A stretch of 64,000 bases of DNA, from positions 100,309 through 164,308 of the forward strand of contig NHZP01000081.1 of the NCBI GenBank assembly GCA_003313425.1. Direction: 5' to 3'. Under the pieces are notes generated by a model, which was given only the letters and a program-made list of their open reading frames with translations, made no database searches and was not told the origin of the DNA. Below, piece by piece: positions 24,262 to 36,075 of this stretch; position 1 is the first letter of the stretch; the number at the start of each line of letters is the position of its first letter. The translations under genes and the position numbers were made by a program. Origin of the DNA: Pseudopyrenochaeta lycopersici (lineage: Eukaryota > Ascomycota > Dothideomycetes > Pleosporales > Pseudopyrenochaetaceae).

Positions 24262-24590
24262 CGCAATGTAGGTGTAAAACATATCCATGCAAACAGCTCC
24301 TCTGTTCGTGTTATAGATCGATAACCATGCTGTCTTTGCCAAGAAAAACTACTCCATAGTACACAGAGGGCTGCCCATTCCATGAGGTTATGTCCATAGC
24401 CCAATCAGAATCCTGATTGAAAAAAGAGTGGGCACAGCAAGGTCAAGTGACCCGCACCGTCCGTGCTCTGCTCTGCTTAGTAAGTGCAGCGCCCCTAGCC
24501 TATAAGTAGTCTAACCCTTCGGTATTCGTTCCACTCATGGGCTCTGCTTACAGGTAAAGTTGCAAGGGCTGGCAGCACGAGGCTGCCGAC

Positions 24591-24641
24591 CACTTGCTCA
24601 ACTTTCTAGTGAAAGGAATCATATATAGCACAAGAAAGTTG
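24591..24641. repeat. Cassette boundary element B16 (left-side variant)
   Basis: It reads CACTTGCTCAAC instead of CACTTGACAAC, which extends the outer stem (CTCAAC with GTTGAG). The variant is shared only with B31, to the right of the copied cassette. Confidence 0.93.
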
Positions 24642-24910
24642 AGTTGTGGCCTGTGCGCGCACAATCTGCGCCACAGCAACCCATGTGCGCTCTCCCGAGC
24701 CACAGCCAACGTGACTGTCAGCCACAGGGAAAATGGACTTACGCATTTTTTTTTGAAGATTTGATGTTCCATCCCAAGGGCGCCCACACCCTTCATGACG
24801 AAGCACCACGCAATAAACAACTACAATGGAATAACGTTCGTTACCAAATGAACAGTTCCACCAAACCTGTACGCAATGTAAACGTAATACAAAAAATGGT
24901 TACATTGTAC

Positions 24911-25759
24911 CTAATTGAACTCCCCCATATCATAATCAAAATCATCTGAATCAAATATATCAGCGTCCCCACCAAGCCGTTCCACCTCTTTTTCCTGCTT
25001 AACAGGAGACCTCGTAACAGGCACAGCCACCCGAGAAGCCAATGCACTGGTAGATCCACCAGCGGGACATCGATCACTGCCTGCGTCATCCAAACGCACA
25101 ACTTCATCCATAGAAAATCTCTTCCTAGCACACTCGCCGCTCCGCATAACACGCTGTGCCCAGGCGAGATAGGCATGATCCTTAAAACAGTTCCCTGTAG
25201 CCTCGCCAAAAAAAATCAACGCTCGCTTTATGCCATCCGTCACAGACTCCTTCGCTGCGTTCTCAATGGCTACGAGTTTACTAGCAGCTGTGGCCTTCCC
25301 ATAGCCCCAATCCTCATGGCGCGCCCCTCCTAAGTGCTCCGCCAGTGTGACTGCTATCTTCGATCGCCAATAGACCGTCGTAGTCGTAGTCGTAGTAGAC
25401 TGCCTAGTCTTAGACACCGGCCCCGGTTCCTCTCCAAGCCGTTCATCTTCGAGAATTTCGTTTGCCCATCCGTCAAAACCAAACACCCTGTTAGCAAGGC
25501 GGATAGCATCCGTTGCTGAAAGATACGACACCGAGCCTCCCCCACCAGGTCGGCTAGACATCAGCGATGGCTCCGGAACACGTGATAACAAATCCTCTAC
25601 GACTTCCTTGCTCCGCAATAGAGAGACAACACCTCCAGTGGGATCGTCCCGACAAAGCTTCGCCCTCTTCCCATTGCTGGTTATCCCTACAGCAGTACCA
25701 GACCCGCCATCCTGGCCCGCGACGCCTGCCGCTCTACTATCGCTGATGCGGTGATCCAT
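24911..25759 (-). CDS. RAD52: RAD52-type single-strand annealing protein, C16 cargo
   Basis: This 282-residue, intron-free frame is a RAD52 homologue. RAD52 proteins form rings that bind single-stranded DNA and anneal complementary strands in recombination. Recognisable segments are YLSATDAIRLANRVFGFDGW (79-98), HEDWGYGKA (148-156) and the strongly conserved stretch at 168-191 (KESVTDGIKRALIFFG, GNC). Residues 123-128 are a Thr run in the region between strands. The tail is short and acidic (268-282, DIFDSDDFDYDMGEF), without a clear RAD51-binding region. The start is ATG 25759; further upstream only the family leader remains, with its usual ATG changed to TTG. TATA at 25889-25895. It fills a standard 1576-base cassette. 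Confidence 0.95.
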   Translation of the reverse strand: MDHRISDSRAAGVAGQDGGSGTAVGITSNGKRAKLCRDDPTGGVVSLLRSKEVVEDLLSRVPEPSLMSSRPGGGGSVSYLSATDAIRLANRVFGFDGWANEILEDERLGEEPGPVSKTRQSTTTTTTTVYWRSKIAVTLAEHLGGARHEDWGYGKATAASKLVAIENAAKESVTDGIKRALIFFGEATGNCFKDHAYLAWAQRVMRSGECARKRFSMDEVVRLDDAGSDRCPAGGSTSALASRVAVPVTRSPVKQEKEVERLGGDADIFDSDDFDYDMGEFN

Positions 25760-26166
25760 TCTTAAACAAGAATCAAATGGGACAATCTCCGTACGCACTT
25801 AATCAGTGCAAGCGATACAATCGCAGCGTAGAAGAAAAGAAACTACACAAAGTAGAACACTTCGTGAAAACAGCTCCACTGTTAGTCTTATATAGGTATC
25901 TACCTCAAGCTACGCCAAGAAAACCTAGTCCCTAGGGAGCACGAGTGTGCCCCGTCCCTGCGTCTACGTTCATAGACCAATCAGAAACCCGATTGATAAA
26001 AAGAGTGGCAAAGAAGAGTCATCTGACCCGCGACGTCCGTGCTCTGCTTTGCTTACAGGGGCTTATGCCTCTAGTCTTATTCAAGACTAACCCTTCGGTA
26101 CTCGTTCCACTCGTTGGCAACGCATACGTGTAAAGTGTCAGGGGTAACCAGCGCAAGGCTGGTGAC

Positions 26167-26227
26167 CACTTGACAACTTTCTAGTGAAAGGAATCATATA
26201 TAGGCAAAACGCCACACTAGAAAGTTG
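26167..26227. repeat. Cassette boundary element B17
   Basis: GGCAAAACGCC form; CCAGC left hairpin. Confidence 0.92.
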
Positions 26228-26579
26228 AGGATGGGCCCGTGCCCACCACGAGCCACATCTCCATGTGACCTGGGATCGCCTCCAGCCACACAGGAATTGG
26301 ACTTAGCCAATTTTTGCGAATTTCCATCCCAGCGCATACACCCTTAATGACCAAGCTCCGCACCACAACTGCTTCGATGTTTCGTCTACTTCTATACAAA
26401 ACCTACTTGCCATAATTAGTACACAGTACAATATACACAAATCGTATTTTAAAACACAACTAAATTAAATACGTACTTCCTACGTTTTTCTACCAAATCT
26501 ATAGCCTGCAACTGTTCCTATATAAAGATATAGACAATAGTATACCACTTCGACTACAATATATCAACGCCATTCCATA

Positions 26580-27378
26580 CTACACTGCCCTGCTTTCGAC
26601 ATAACGCGCAAGGCAATCACTTATCTCCCGACGGTTATAAGTCTCCTCAAGGTCATACTCAGCAGGCGCTTCTTGTCCAAACGGCCATACACTACGGAAA
26701 TGGTAGAGCCGGTGAAACCGTGGGTTGCTGTGATGCCCATCCACACAAGGCTTACACCTCTTCCCTGGTGTGCACCCGCAATCCACGCTGGTGCTATACC
26801 ATCCATCATCCAATGCGTTGAACACTCGATGTACGACAACAAAAGCCTCCGCCACCCCCCCTCCCGGCAGTGTGAGAAGAGGTAGGATGCGCTGCACAAC
26901 CACGTCCAGCGCCTCTAACGAGAGCTCCGCAAACATGACTAGGCTCTCGAGCACCCCATCCGGGTAGAGTGCATCCACCTTGAGGACAAGAAGCGCCTGC
27001 TGGGTACCCACCGAGGCACTAAGTTCCTTGTGATTGTTTAAACACTCCGTGTGTCTCTGAGAAACACACTGCGGACGAGGCTTCCCGCTCTCCTTAGTAA
27101 TCGACCAAGATTGTCTCCCCGACAATGGCACATGGACAGTTAGAGACACTTCACGCTCTACAAGCTCTGTGACGCTGTCAGTTGGGGAGCGCCCTAACTT
27201 CTACAGTAAAAAGATCAAGACACTTACCAGGCACGTGATCCCTCACAAGAGCCCGCTCCGCCTCTGTCCCTACAGACACTGCATAGGAACTCCCATTCTG
27301 TAAACCATCTACCATGGACAGGAGAGTGGTTATGCTAGCGGCCGCTGCCACACTATCTTCCGTAGTACGCGACTCCAT
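26580..27378 (-). CDS. TKESG family protein with altered C-terminus, C17
   Basis: Exon 1 is 27378-27228, the intron 27227-27167 (GTAAGT, CTGAC branch), and exon 2 27166-26580; 245 residues. WSITKESG and DCGCTPGKRC-x2-C are present. After VWPFG the family ending WFxGxSDAVG...WLSC is replaced by a charged tail (EAPAEYDLEETYNRREISD). The swap begins near 26675 and may follow a frameshift. TATA at 27452-27459. Confidence 0.82.
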
Positions 27379-27739
27379 CGCAACGCAGAAAAAACAAGAT
27401 ATTTTTTACAAAATAAACATTCACACTCCGTGAGCGGGGATATCCTCCCCTCTTATATACAGTTACGTCCAGCCTGCCTTGCGCACTGCCAAGATGGCCT
27501 AGTCCCTAGTTGGCAGGGGCAGCCCATTCCATGTAGTTATATCCATACACCAATCAGAAGCCTGATTGAAAGAAAATGCGGCACAGCAGGGTCAGATGAC
27601 CCGCACTGTCCGTGCTCTGCTTTGCTTACCGGGGTCTCTTGCCCTAAACTACAAGTAGTTTACCGCTTCGCTGTTCGCTCCACTCACGGCCAGAGCTTAC
27701 AGTAAAGTGTCAGGGGTCAAGGAGCGCAAGGCTCCTGAC

Positions 27740-27789
27740 CACTTGACAACTTTCTAGTGAAAGGAATCATATATAGCACTCGAAAGTTG
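27740..27789. repeat. Cassette boundary element B18
   Basis: Short GCACTC form; GGAGC left hairpin. Confidence 0.92.
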
Positions 27790-28078
27790 ATTTCTGGTCT
27801 GTGCGCGCAGAATCCGCGCCACAGCTGACTCTCCCGAGCCACAGCCAACCTGACTCGGCGTGCCCCCCCAGCCACAGCAAAAATGGACTTATGCATTTTT
27901 TTTTTCTTTGGAGATGGTGTTCCATCCCAAGGGCGCTCACACCCAAAATGAAAAATCTTGCGAATACAACATAGGTATTCTACATAATCCAGTCCATCAA
28001 AACAGATCGTACACAATGGTAGACCAACTGCACAATAAGTCAACCATAAAATAGACATACCCTACAATAATTCCATAC

Positions 28079-28961
28079 CTACGAATACTCCCCTAACAAC
28101 AGATCCCCACTACGATCATACAACACATCCGTAAGAGCCCCCAGCTCCCAGTCCTCCATCTCTACAAGACCAAGACCACCCTCTCCTTCATCGCTGTTAA
28201 AGGGTTCTGGTGCTAATGACATCCAATCAGCGGAATCGTAATCAGAAGCCACACTGTCAGAGTGGCCAGGAAGTACAAAACTACTAGCATAACAACAAAA
28301 CCCTTCCGGGGGCTCCAGCCAAGCAGGGTCGACATAAGCGCATCCACCACCACCGGATCCAAAACCGGACAGTCCCGGGGTTTCCACAATATCCATAGAG
28401 GCAGCATTCACTGGCCCGCAACCATCGCCGACACTCAACGGCGGGTACTCCCCCGTGAATACAGAGGGATAACATCTCAGTGTATCCGCTCCATACATGA
28501 GGCTTCCCATAACAGAGGGAGCAGACAGGCCTTCTAAATTTCGCACCACGTTATACTCTGCAAGGTCCACCTTGGCACGTAAAAAGCTCTCCACCAAAGC
28601 GACTTCTTCGCTCCCACAAGATCTAAGAAACCCCCACTTCGTGGATATAGTTGACAGACGTTCTAGGAACCACTTCGCGGGCCCTTCGAGCAATTTATCG
28701 ACCTTCTGTACCTTCGGAACCTGCAAAAACGAAGGAGTCAGCATTATCATGCTACACAAGCGCCAAACAGAGACCTACTCTGGAGAGACCCGGATCACTA
28801 CCGGGCTTACGCCTCCGCTTCCCAAGTAAAGCTGTCCCAGCAGCAACGACAGTAGCAGCGTACAACGCCCCACCTTGCAAACAAGACGTAAACATAGAGC
28901 TCCACCGTCCGTCAGCTCCCTGACTCGAAACAAGTGTGCAGACATTCCATCGTGCATCCAT
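28079..28961 (-). CDS. Acidic membrane-anchored protein, C18 cargo
   Basis: Exon 1 is 28961-28779, the intron 28778-28721 (58 bases, GTAGGT donor, GCTGAC branch, pyrimidine tract, GCAG acceptor, phase 0), and exon 2 28720-28079; 274 residues. A hydrophobic stretch around residues 29-48 (GGALYAATVVAAGTALLG) is followed by KRRRK, as in a membrane anchor. The second half is rich in Gly, Pro, Asp and Glu (for example ASDYDSADWMSLAPEP), resembling an acidic interaction or activation region. The intron phase and pyrimidine tract differ from the family, so this cargo has another origin. TATAAATGG lies about 70 bases upstream. Not recognised. Confidence 0.7.
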
Positions 28962-29334
28962 AATAAGGCACACTCAAAGAGTGAGGAAAAGAAGAACCTC
29001 CGGTGCCACGAGACCCGTGGGAACGAGCACCATTTATACAACGCGCAGACACCGCGCCGCAGTGACACGTCCGTGCACAAGTAAACCAACGCTCCCAACC
29101 CAATCGCGCACCTACATCACCTCCGTGCATCCCTGCATCCACAGGCCAATTAGGTCAGAGACCAAAAATGTGGCAACCCGGAGATCAGATGATCTCGCGC
29201 TACGTCCGTGCGCCGGGTTACTTAAGCGTGCATTGCCCCTAGCCTCTAAAGAGACTAACGCTTCGCTACTCCCTCCAGTCGTAGGCAACGCATACGTGTA
29301 AAGTGTCTAGGATCAGAAGCGCAAGGCTCCTGAC

Positions 29335-29384
29335 CACTTGACAACTTTCTAGTGAAAGGAATCATATATAGCACTCGAAAGTTG
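29335..29384. repeat. Cassette boundary element B19
   Basis: Short GCACTC form; the left hairpin has an AGAAGC arm. Confidence 0.92.
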
Positions 29385-29780
29385 AGAGAATGGGCCCGTG
29401 CGCGCAAAAATAGCGCCACAGCATCCCAACGTGACTCTCCCGAGCCACAGCATCCTGACTCAGCCTGTCTTCCAGCCACACAGGAATTGGACTTAGCAAT
29501 TTTTTTTTAACACAAAACTGACGTTTAGCGTACAAATACTCCAACAATGCCACACATGCCTCATACGACCAATGTCATCAATAAACGCTAACGCCCTCAT
29601 GTTAGCCAACATGCGCAAAACACTTGCCAAAAACGTACCTTAGTTAGGGAAACACCAATATCCCCATAAAATACTCCATACCACACAACTCCGTGTACCC
29701 AACATAAAAGCCGTACACCTTGAAGTGATGTAACAACAAGGTCACCATATCGCCACAACACAAAGTTCTTGACCAGACTT

Positions 29781-30413
29781 CTAACCGGTCCGTAGGCAAA
29801 CGGGAACGCAATACTCCATAATCGGCTCAAAATCCGGACGTACAACATACGGCCTAAGGGCAGCTGGGTCTGAGATCGTTCCATCCAAAAGTTCGGCATA
29901 CCCGAACAGCGTTAACTGACGACAAACAGCAAACGACTCCGTATCGAGCTCCAAGCCGGTTCTGTCAAACCCAATGCCGAAACATCCCAACGACACCTGG
30001 TCCTCACAAGCGTCGCTCCACTGGCAAAGTATCGACACCGCAAATACGCACATATTGCGACTTTGTGCTGCCTTGACAACAACGGCCGCCTTCCAGACAC
30101 GCGGCGCAAAGGTAAACCTACGCGAACAAGACCCTACCCGGATCTGCGCAGGAAAGACGACGAGTACATCAAACACGTCGAATAAATCGCCATCCGCGGC
30201 CTCGCTTCGACTAGACAAAACAGGCCTTGCTATCCACGCATCGGCACTACGTTGACCACTCATCGTGGGGTTCATCAAGTAGCGATGAAAGGCTTTGCTG
30301 AAGTCCTCCACACTTAACATCTTCCCTCCGGGAACAAGCGTATAGCGTATTACCGCAGACCGAAGTCGAACTTCGCACCGCCTCCGCGCAGAATACTCCT
30401 TTCCAGTTGGCAT
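29781..30413 (-). CDS. Unknown soluble protein, C19 cargo
   Basis: An uninterrupted 210-residue frame from ATG 30413, about 95 bases after TATATAAATGG (30502-30511). The N-terminus is basic (SARRRCEVRLRSAVIRY). The middle has alternating hydrophobic strands (DLFDVFDVLVVFPAQIRVG, KAAVVVKAAQ, MCVFAVSIL), and the end reads DFEPIMEYCVPVCLRTG. No family motif, no membrane span and no known domain that I can name. The even coding quality suggests a real gene. Confidence 0.7.
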   Translation of the reverse strand: MPTGKEYSARRRCEVRLRSAVIRYTLVPGGKMLSVEDFSKAFHRYLMNPTMSGQRSADAWIARPVLSSRSEAADGDLFDVFDVLVVFPAQIRVGSCSRRFTFAPRVWKAAVVVKAAQSRNMCVFAVSILCQWSDACEDQVSLGCFGIGFDRTGLELDTESFAVCRQLTLFGYAELLDGTISDPAALRPYVVRPDFEPIMEYCVPVCLRTG

Positions 30414-30911
30414 CGCAACCACGCTGATAACAAGGAAAAAAATAAGAAGGGTTAAATAGCATTAAAAGGCAGTCACTGCACCCCGACACTACGGGGACCC
30501 CATTTATATACACCCTTCTGAGGAATTAACCGACGCAGCCAAACCCGACTGCGTCAACGTACGCAATTCGTGCTTCACACCAACCTATCCAGGATGAGAA
30601 AACCAATCTCCGAAACGCCGCACTACATACGACATATCCAATCACCGTCCAGTGATAACCAATGCCAAGCAGGACTATTCCATAGTCGGCCATATCCTGC
30701 CCACTCCCCGTGTCTATGAACATAGACCAATTAGATCAAAGATCTTGTGAGGCACAGCAATAGTCATCTGACCCGCACCGTCCGTGCTCTGCTCTGCTTA
30801 CTAAGTGCAGCGCCCCTAGCCTACAAGTAGTCTACCGCTTCGCTACTCGTTCCACTCGCCGGCCCTGCTTACATGTAAAGTGACAAGGGTAAGGAGCGCA
30901 AGGCTCCTGAC

Positions 30912-30972
30912 CACTTGACAACTTTCTAGTGAAAGGAATCATATATACGCAAAACGCCACACTAGAAAGTTG
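30912..30972. repeat. Cassette boundary element B20
   Basis: Long form starting CGCAAAACGCC (G to C at the first loop base); GGAGC left hairpin. Confidence 0.91.
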
Positions 30973-31276
30973 ATTTCTGGCCTGTGCGCTCTCCGCGCCA
31001 CACCCCCAGGTGACCCAACGTGCCCTCCAGCCACAGGGAAATCGGACTTAGCCAATTTTTCTGCAGATTTGATGTTCCATCTACATGGGCGATAGATTGC
31101 TCTACTACTTCTTTTTGCGTGTAAAAAAGATAAAATGAGCTTCTCACGCACAAGATTTCCTCAAAACATGATTAACTATACTACAAGTTAAATAACATAG
31201 ACAGCGTAATTCATAAAGAAACGACTTCTTGACTTACTGGTAAACTTAGTATGTAGTACTCAGTACCCGACACCGC

Positions 31277-32114
31277 TTACGCTGGCACCACACAATCCGA
31301 CGATCTCCGTTCCTGAAAAGCCCTTACACACCCTAGCCAATCTACCTTATAAGGCTTCACCTCTCCTACTGCGTCGCTCACGCCAGCAAACCAACTTTCC
31401 GTACCGAAAGGGTAAAGACAGTAGAACCGATCCAGGCAAACAAACCTGGACTGCCCTACACATTTAGATGCGCAAGGACCGCAATCCTCCTTAACTGAGC
31501 ATCCACAAGACACGCTGCTTGAAAAGCGTCCACTATGCAGAGAAGCGTAAAGGCTGTCTATAGTCGAAGTATCGACCATCCTACCATCCGGCAAGATGAG
31601 AATGGGTAGGATGCGCTGCAAAAGCACATCTAATGCCTCTAAAGAGAGCTCCGCAAACGCAACAGAGCTCCGCACCTCCCTCTCATAAACGGCATCCACC
31701 TTCAATACAAGAAACGCACGTGGGGTTTTTGTCCACGCGCTAAAAAACTCGGGATAGGCATCCTGACAAGACCTGTGTTCTTCCTGCACACATTGATGAG
31801 GAAGCTGCCCGCTCTCCTTAGTATACCACCAACGTTGTCTGCCATCCGGCTGAACATGGCACGTTACAGAAATACCACGTTGATTGAGTACTTACCCAGT
31901 ATTCGTTAGATCCCTAACGAGCTAGACGCAAGACAAAACGACACTTACCGTTGACCTGCCACCGCATGTCTTGAATGTTGCTAGGTGTTCCCACAAAAGG
32001 CTCCCCCCTTTTACTAAATAAGGACATTTCTATCGATAATAATGTCCTACTAATCGGCGTATCTCTAATCGCATACGTCCGTACCCGGCTGTCCTCTCCA
32101 AGAAGTGACTCCGT
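31277..32114 (-). CDS. TKESG family protein with ACG in place of ATG, C20
   Basis: Exon 1 is 32114-31949, the intron 31948-31891 (GTAAGT donor, CTAAC branch, GGTAAG acceptor), and exon 2 31890-31277; 259 codons. The place where other members have ATGGAGTC here reads ACGGAGTC, so the gene either starts at ACG or is silent. RWWYTKESG and SCGCSVKEDC-x2-C are intact and no internal stop is seen, which favours a working gene. TATA at 32190-32197. Confidence 0.75.
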
Positions 32115-32469
32115 CAATACACAGAAAAAGCAAGCTATTTTACCAAATGAACATTCACACTCCGTGCCAACAGCAAAGACGCTGTTGTAATTATATACAT
32201 CTCCGTCTTGCGCACTGCCAAGATAGCCTAGTCCCTAGTTGGCAGAGGGCTGCCCATTCCATGTTGTCTATCGCCATAGACCAATCACAGTACTGATTGG
32301 AAAAAGAGTGGGCACAGCAGGGTCAAGTGACCCGCACTGTCCGTGCTCTGCTATGCTTAGTAAGTGCAGCGCCCCTAAACTAATTCTAGTTTAACGCTCC
32401 GCTGCGATCTCCAATCGCGGCCCTGCTTAATTGTAAAGTGTCCAGGGTCTCCAGCGCAAGGCTGGTGAC

Positions 32470-32519
32470 CACTTGACAACTTTCTAGTGAAAGGAATCAT
32501 ATATAGCACTCGAAAGTTG
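32470..32519. repeat. Cassette boundary element B21
   Basis: Short GCACTC form; CCAGC left hairpin. Confidence 0.92.
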
Positions 32520-32929
32520 TCGGAGAGGCCTGTGCGCACAATCTGCGCCACAGCAACCCATGTCTGCGCTCTCTCGAGCCACACCCCCAGGTGACTCAGC
32601 CTGTCTTCCAGCCACAACAAAATTGGACTTAGCCAATTTTTATTTTTTTTTTGGAGAGATGGTGTTCCATCCTGAGGGCTCCCACCCTTACTGACCGAGC
32701 TCCGCACCACGATTTCTTCGTTCTTTTTTTTTTTGGCTTCTGTACAGAACCTACATATCTTAGTTAGTCTAGCTTATACTATGTAGGGTACGTATTTAAG
32801 TACATTTGTCTTTGGGAATGCGTGCCTCCTACGTTATAACTCACCCGATCTAGGCTACCGCTCTATCCATATACTAATGCCGTTCCATAAGGTAAACAGG
32901 CTACCTCCTCTCTTAACGATACACCCGCT

Positions 32930-33707
32930 CTACGAACAACTCAGCCAGTCTGCGTCCTGCGGTTTTCGTATTCCAATAGCGTCGCTGAGTCCAGTAAACC
33001 AATCTCCCTCTCCAAACGGCCATACACCGTAAAATCGATCTAGTCGATGAAATCGTGGCGGGGAATCGTCTACCGATACACAAGGCTTACACATCTTATC
33101 CTGTGTGCACCCACAGTCCACGCTGGTGCTGTACCACCCATTATCCAACAGGTGCAGCACTTCGTCAACAACAAAAGCATCCACTAACTGGCCTTCCGGC
33201 GTTGTGATAAGAGGTAGAATGCGCCGTATAAGCACATCAAGGGCCTCTACTGAGAGCTCCGCAAATACAACTAGACTCCGCACTGCCCCATACCTGAGGA
33301 TGTCCACCTTAAGGACCAGGAGCGACTGCCGGGTCCCACCCTCTGCAATAAACTGCTCATACTCATCTAGACACGTCCTGTGCTGTTCCTCTACACACTG
33401 CCAATGAGGCTGCCCGCTCTCCTTGGTTACCCACCAGGAACACCTTCCCGACGCATTCATGCTGAGCGTAAGAGACACACCGCGTTCCACTAAACCTGTT
33501 ACTCCGTGAGTTGGCCTGACCAACTTCTCCCGTGTTTAGAAGACAAAGACACTGACTGTGCACGTGATCCCTCACCAGCTGCTGTTCCATGGGTGTCCCT
33601 ACGGACAATGCGGAAGAACTTCCTTCCTGCAACCCATCTATAAGAGATGGGGACAAACTCATGCTAGAGGCAGCCGCCTGTCTATCGTCCATAGTACACG
33701 ACTCCAT
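32930..33707 (-). CDS. TKESG family protein, C21
   Basis: Exon 1 is 33707-33557, the intron 33556-33496 (GTCAGT donor, ACTCAC branch), and exon 2 33495-32930; 238 residues. SWWVTKESG and DCGCTQDKMC-x2-C are present. Exon 2 is close to that of C29. TATA at 33782-33789. A 3' UTR branch site ACTAAC lies at 32763-32768. Confidence 0.87.
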
Positions 33708-34062
33708 CGGAAAGCAAAACAAGGAAAAAGTTTCCTTAAGGAATGTAGAACCACTCCATGCCAACAGATCCTCTGTTGTAATTATATAGATATCTACCAT
33801 GGTCTCCGCCAAGGAATACTAGTCCCTAGTGGGCGAAGAAACGCACACTCCCTATGTCTACATTCATAGACCAATCAGACAACTGATTGAAAAAAAAAGT
33901 GGGCAAGCAGCGATCCGATGATCAGCACGCGCCCGTGCTCTGCTATGCTTAGTAAGTGCATTGCCTCTAAACTAATTCTAGTTTAACCCTTCGGTACTCG
34001 TTCCACTCGTTGGCAAAGCTTACATGTAAAGTGACAAGGGTAAGGAGCGCAAGGCTCCTGAC

Positions 34063-34123
34063 CACTTGACAACTTTCTAGTGAAAGGAATCATATATAGG
34101 CAAAACGCCACACTAGAAAGTTG
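34063..34123. repeat. Cassette boundary element B22
   Basis: GGCAAAACGCC form; GGAGC left hairpin. Confidence 0.92.
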
Positions 34124-34504
34124 AGTCGGGGTCTGTGCGCACCCCGCACCGCCACACGAAATTGGACATAGCCAATTTTTCGTGAGATTTGATGTTCCAT
34201 CCTAAGGGCGTCCACACCCTTCATGACGACAGCTCCGCACAACAACTTCTTCGTTCTTTTTTCTTGGCTTCTGTACAGAACCTACATACCATAATTAGTG
34301 AATAGTAGAAAACAATAAAAATCTACTAAAAAAAAATGTGCCTACTATCGTACCTAACAAATATCCACAAACATGTGATACAGTACCACAATCAGCTCAA
34401 TGCAAAACAACGTACACAGTCCTATCAAAATTAGATACTGATACTATTACTCTACTGTACTCCATACCTATGCTTACAGGTTAACAAAACTTAAGACTTT
34501 CGTC

Positions 34505-35309
34505 TCAAAACGCTGGACAATCGCAACTCAGCCAGTTCTCTCCGGATGATTGTACTCTACCAACAGCGTCACTGATCCCAGCAAACCACACAGACTTTCC
34601 AAACGGCCATACACCTTGGAATCCATCCAGCTGAAGAAACCTCGGAACCCTCGTCGACGTACATAGTACTGATACGCAAGGCTCACAGATCCCCTCTAGC
34701 GTGCATCCGCAATCCACGGAAGTACCAAAGTACCCAACGTCTAGCAAGTACAGCAACATCTCCATGCCTACAGCATCTACAACTTGCCGATCTGCCAGTG
34801 TAATAAGCGGCAAGACCCGCCATGCAAGTACATCGAATGTCTCTACCGAGAGCCGAGCAAAAGTAACATGGCTCCGCACCACCCCATCCTGATGGAGCGC
34901 CTCCACCTTGAGGACCAGGAGCGACTGCCGGGTCCCACCCTCTGCACACAGTTCCTTATAGTCTTCCAGACATGATATATGTCGTTGCTCCGCGCACTGC
35001 CGAGGAGGCTGCCCGCTCTCTTTGGTTACCCACCAGGAACACCTCCCCGACGCATTCATGCTGAGCGTAAGAGACACACCGCGCTCCACCAAAGCTGTCC
35101 GTCTATCAGTTGGGGAGCCCAACTTCTTCTGTGTTTAGAAAACAAAGACACTGACTGTGCACGTGATCCCTCACAGTCTGATGTTCCATCAGCGTCTCTA
35201 CAGACACTACGGAAGAACTCCCTTCCTCTAACGCTTCTAAAAGAGATAAGAAGCTTATAGTAGCATTGGCTCCCGCCATAGCACTGCCCTGCCCAGGCTG
35301 CGACCCCAT
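34505..35309 (-). CDS. TKESG family protein, C22
   Basis: Exon 1 is 35309-35156, the intron 35155-35095 (GTCAGT, CTGAT branch), and exon 2 35094-34505; 247 residues. The start of exon 2 (RGVSLTLSMNASGRCSWWVT) matches C21, while the middle matches C4 and C6, so it looks like a mosaic. DCGCTLEGIC-x2-C is intact. TATA at 35378-35384. Confidence 0.87.
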
Positions 35310-35644
35310 CGCACTGTAGTAGAAAACAACTACATAATTGACAACACTCCGTGTGTTGGGAGGAAACCCCTTCTCCTATATACATATCTGACTTGTGCAC
35401 CGCCAAGAGCACCTAGTCCCTAGGGAGCGAGAAAACGCATACTCCCTGTGTCTACAGCCATAGACCAATTAGATCAAAGATCTTGTGAGGCACAGCAATC
35501 GTCAGATGACTCACGCTCCACGTGATGCCGTGCTTACTAGTGCTTATGCCTACACTCTAAAGAGTTTAACACTCCGTTGCGATCTCCAATCGCAGGCAAA
35601 GCTTACAGGTAAAGTGTCGAGGGTCTCCAGCGCAAGGCTGGTGA

Positions 35645-35705
35645 CCACTTGACAACTTTCTAGTGAAAGGAATCATATATAGGCAAAACGCCACACTAGA
35701 AAGTT
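35645..35705. repeat. Cassette boundary element B23
   Basis: GGCAAAACGCC form; CCAGC left hairpin. Confidence 0.92.
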
Positions 35706-36075
35706 GAGGATGGGCCCGTGCCCTCTTCGCGCCACACCTCCATGTGACCCAACATGGCCTCCAGCCACACGGAAATTGGACTTAGCCAAATTTTTTTTTT
35801 CTGAAAAATGATGTTCCATCGTAAGCGTAGCCACCCTTCATGACTGACCTCCGCCCTACAAATTCTTTGTTATTCTAATGGCCCTACCATTACAAAATCA
35901 GTACCTACCGAAATAAAGACAAAACTGAGTGTATCAACATACTGTTATAATAACGTACTAAACTAAACTAAGCTGATACGCAAAATGTAACGCATCGTAA
36001 TCGTAGACAACTACTACTACCTTAGTATACACCATATACATAGAGACAAAGGAGAGCAACTTACTAGTAATATTC

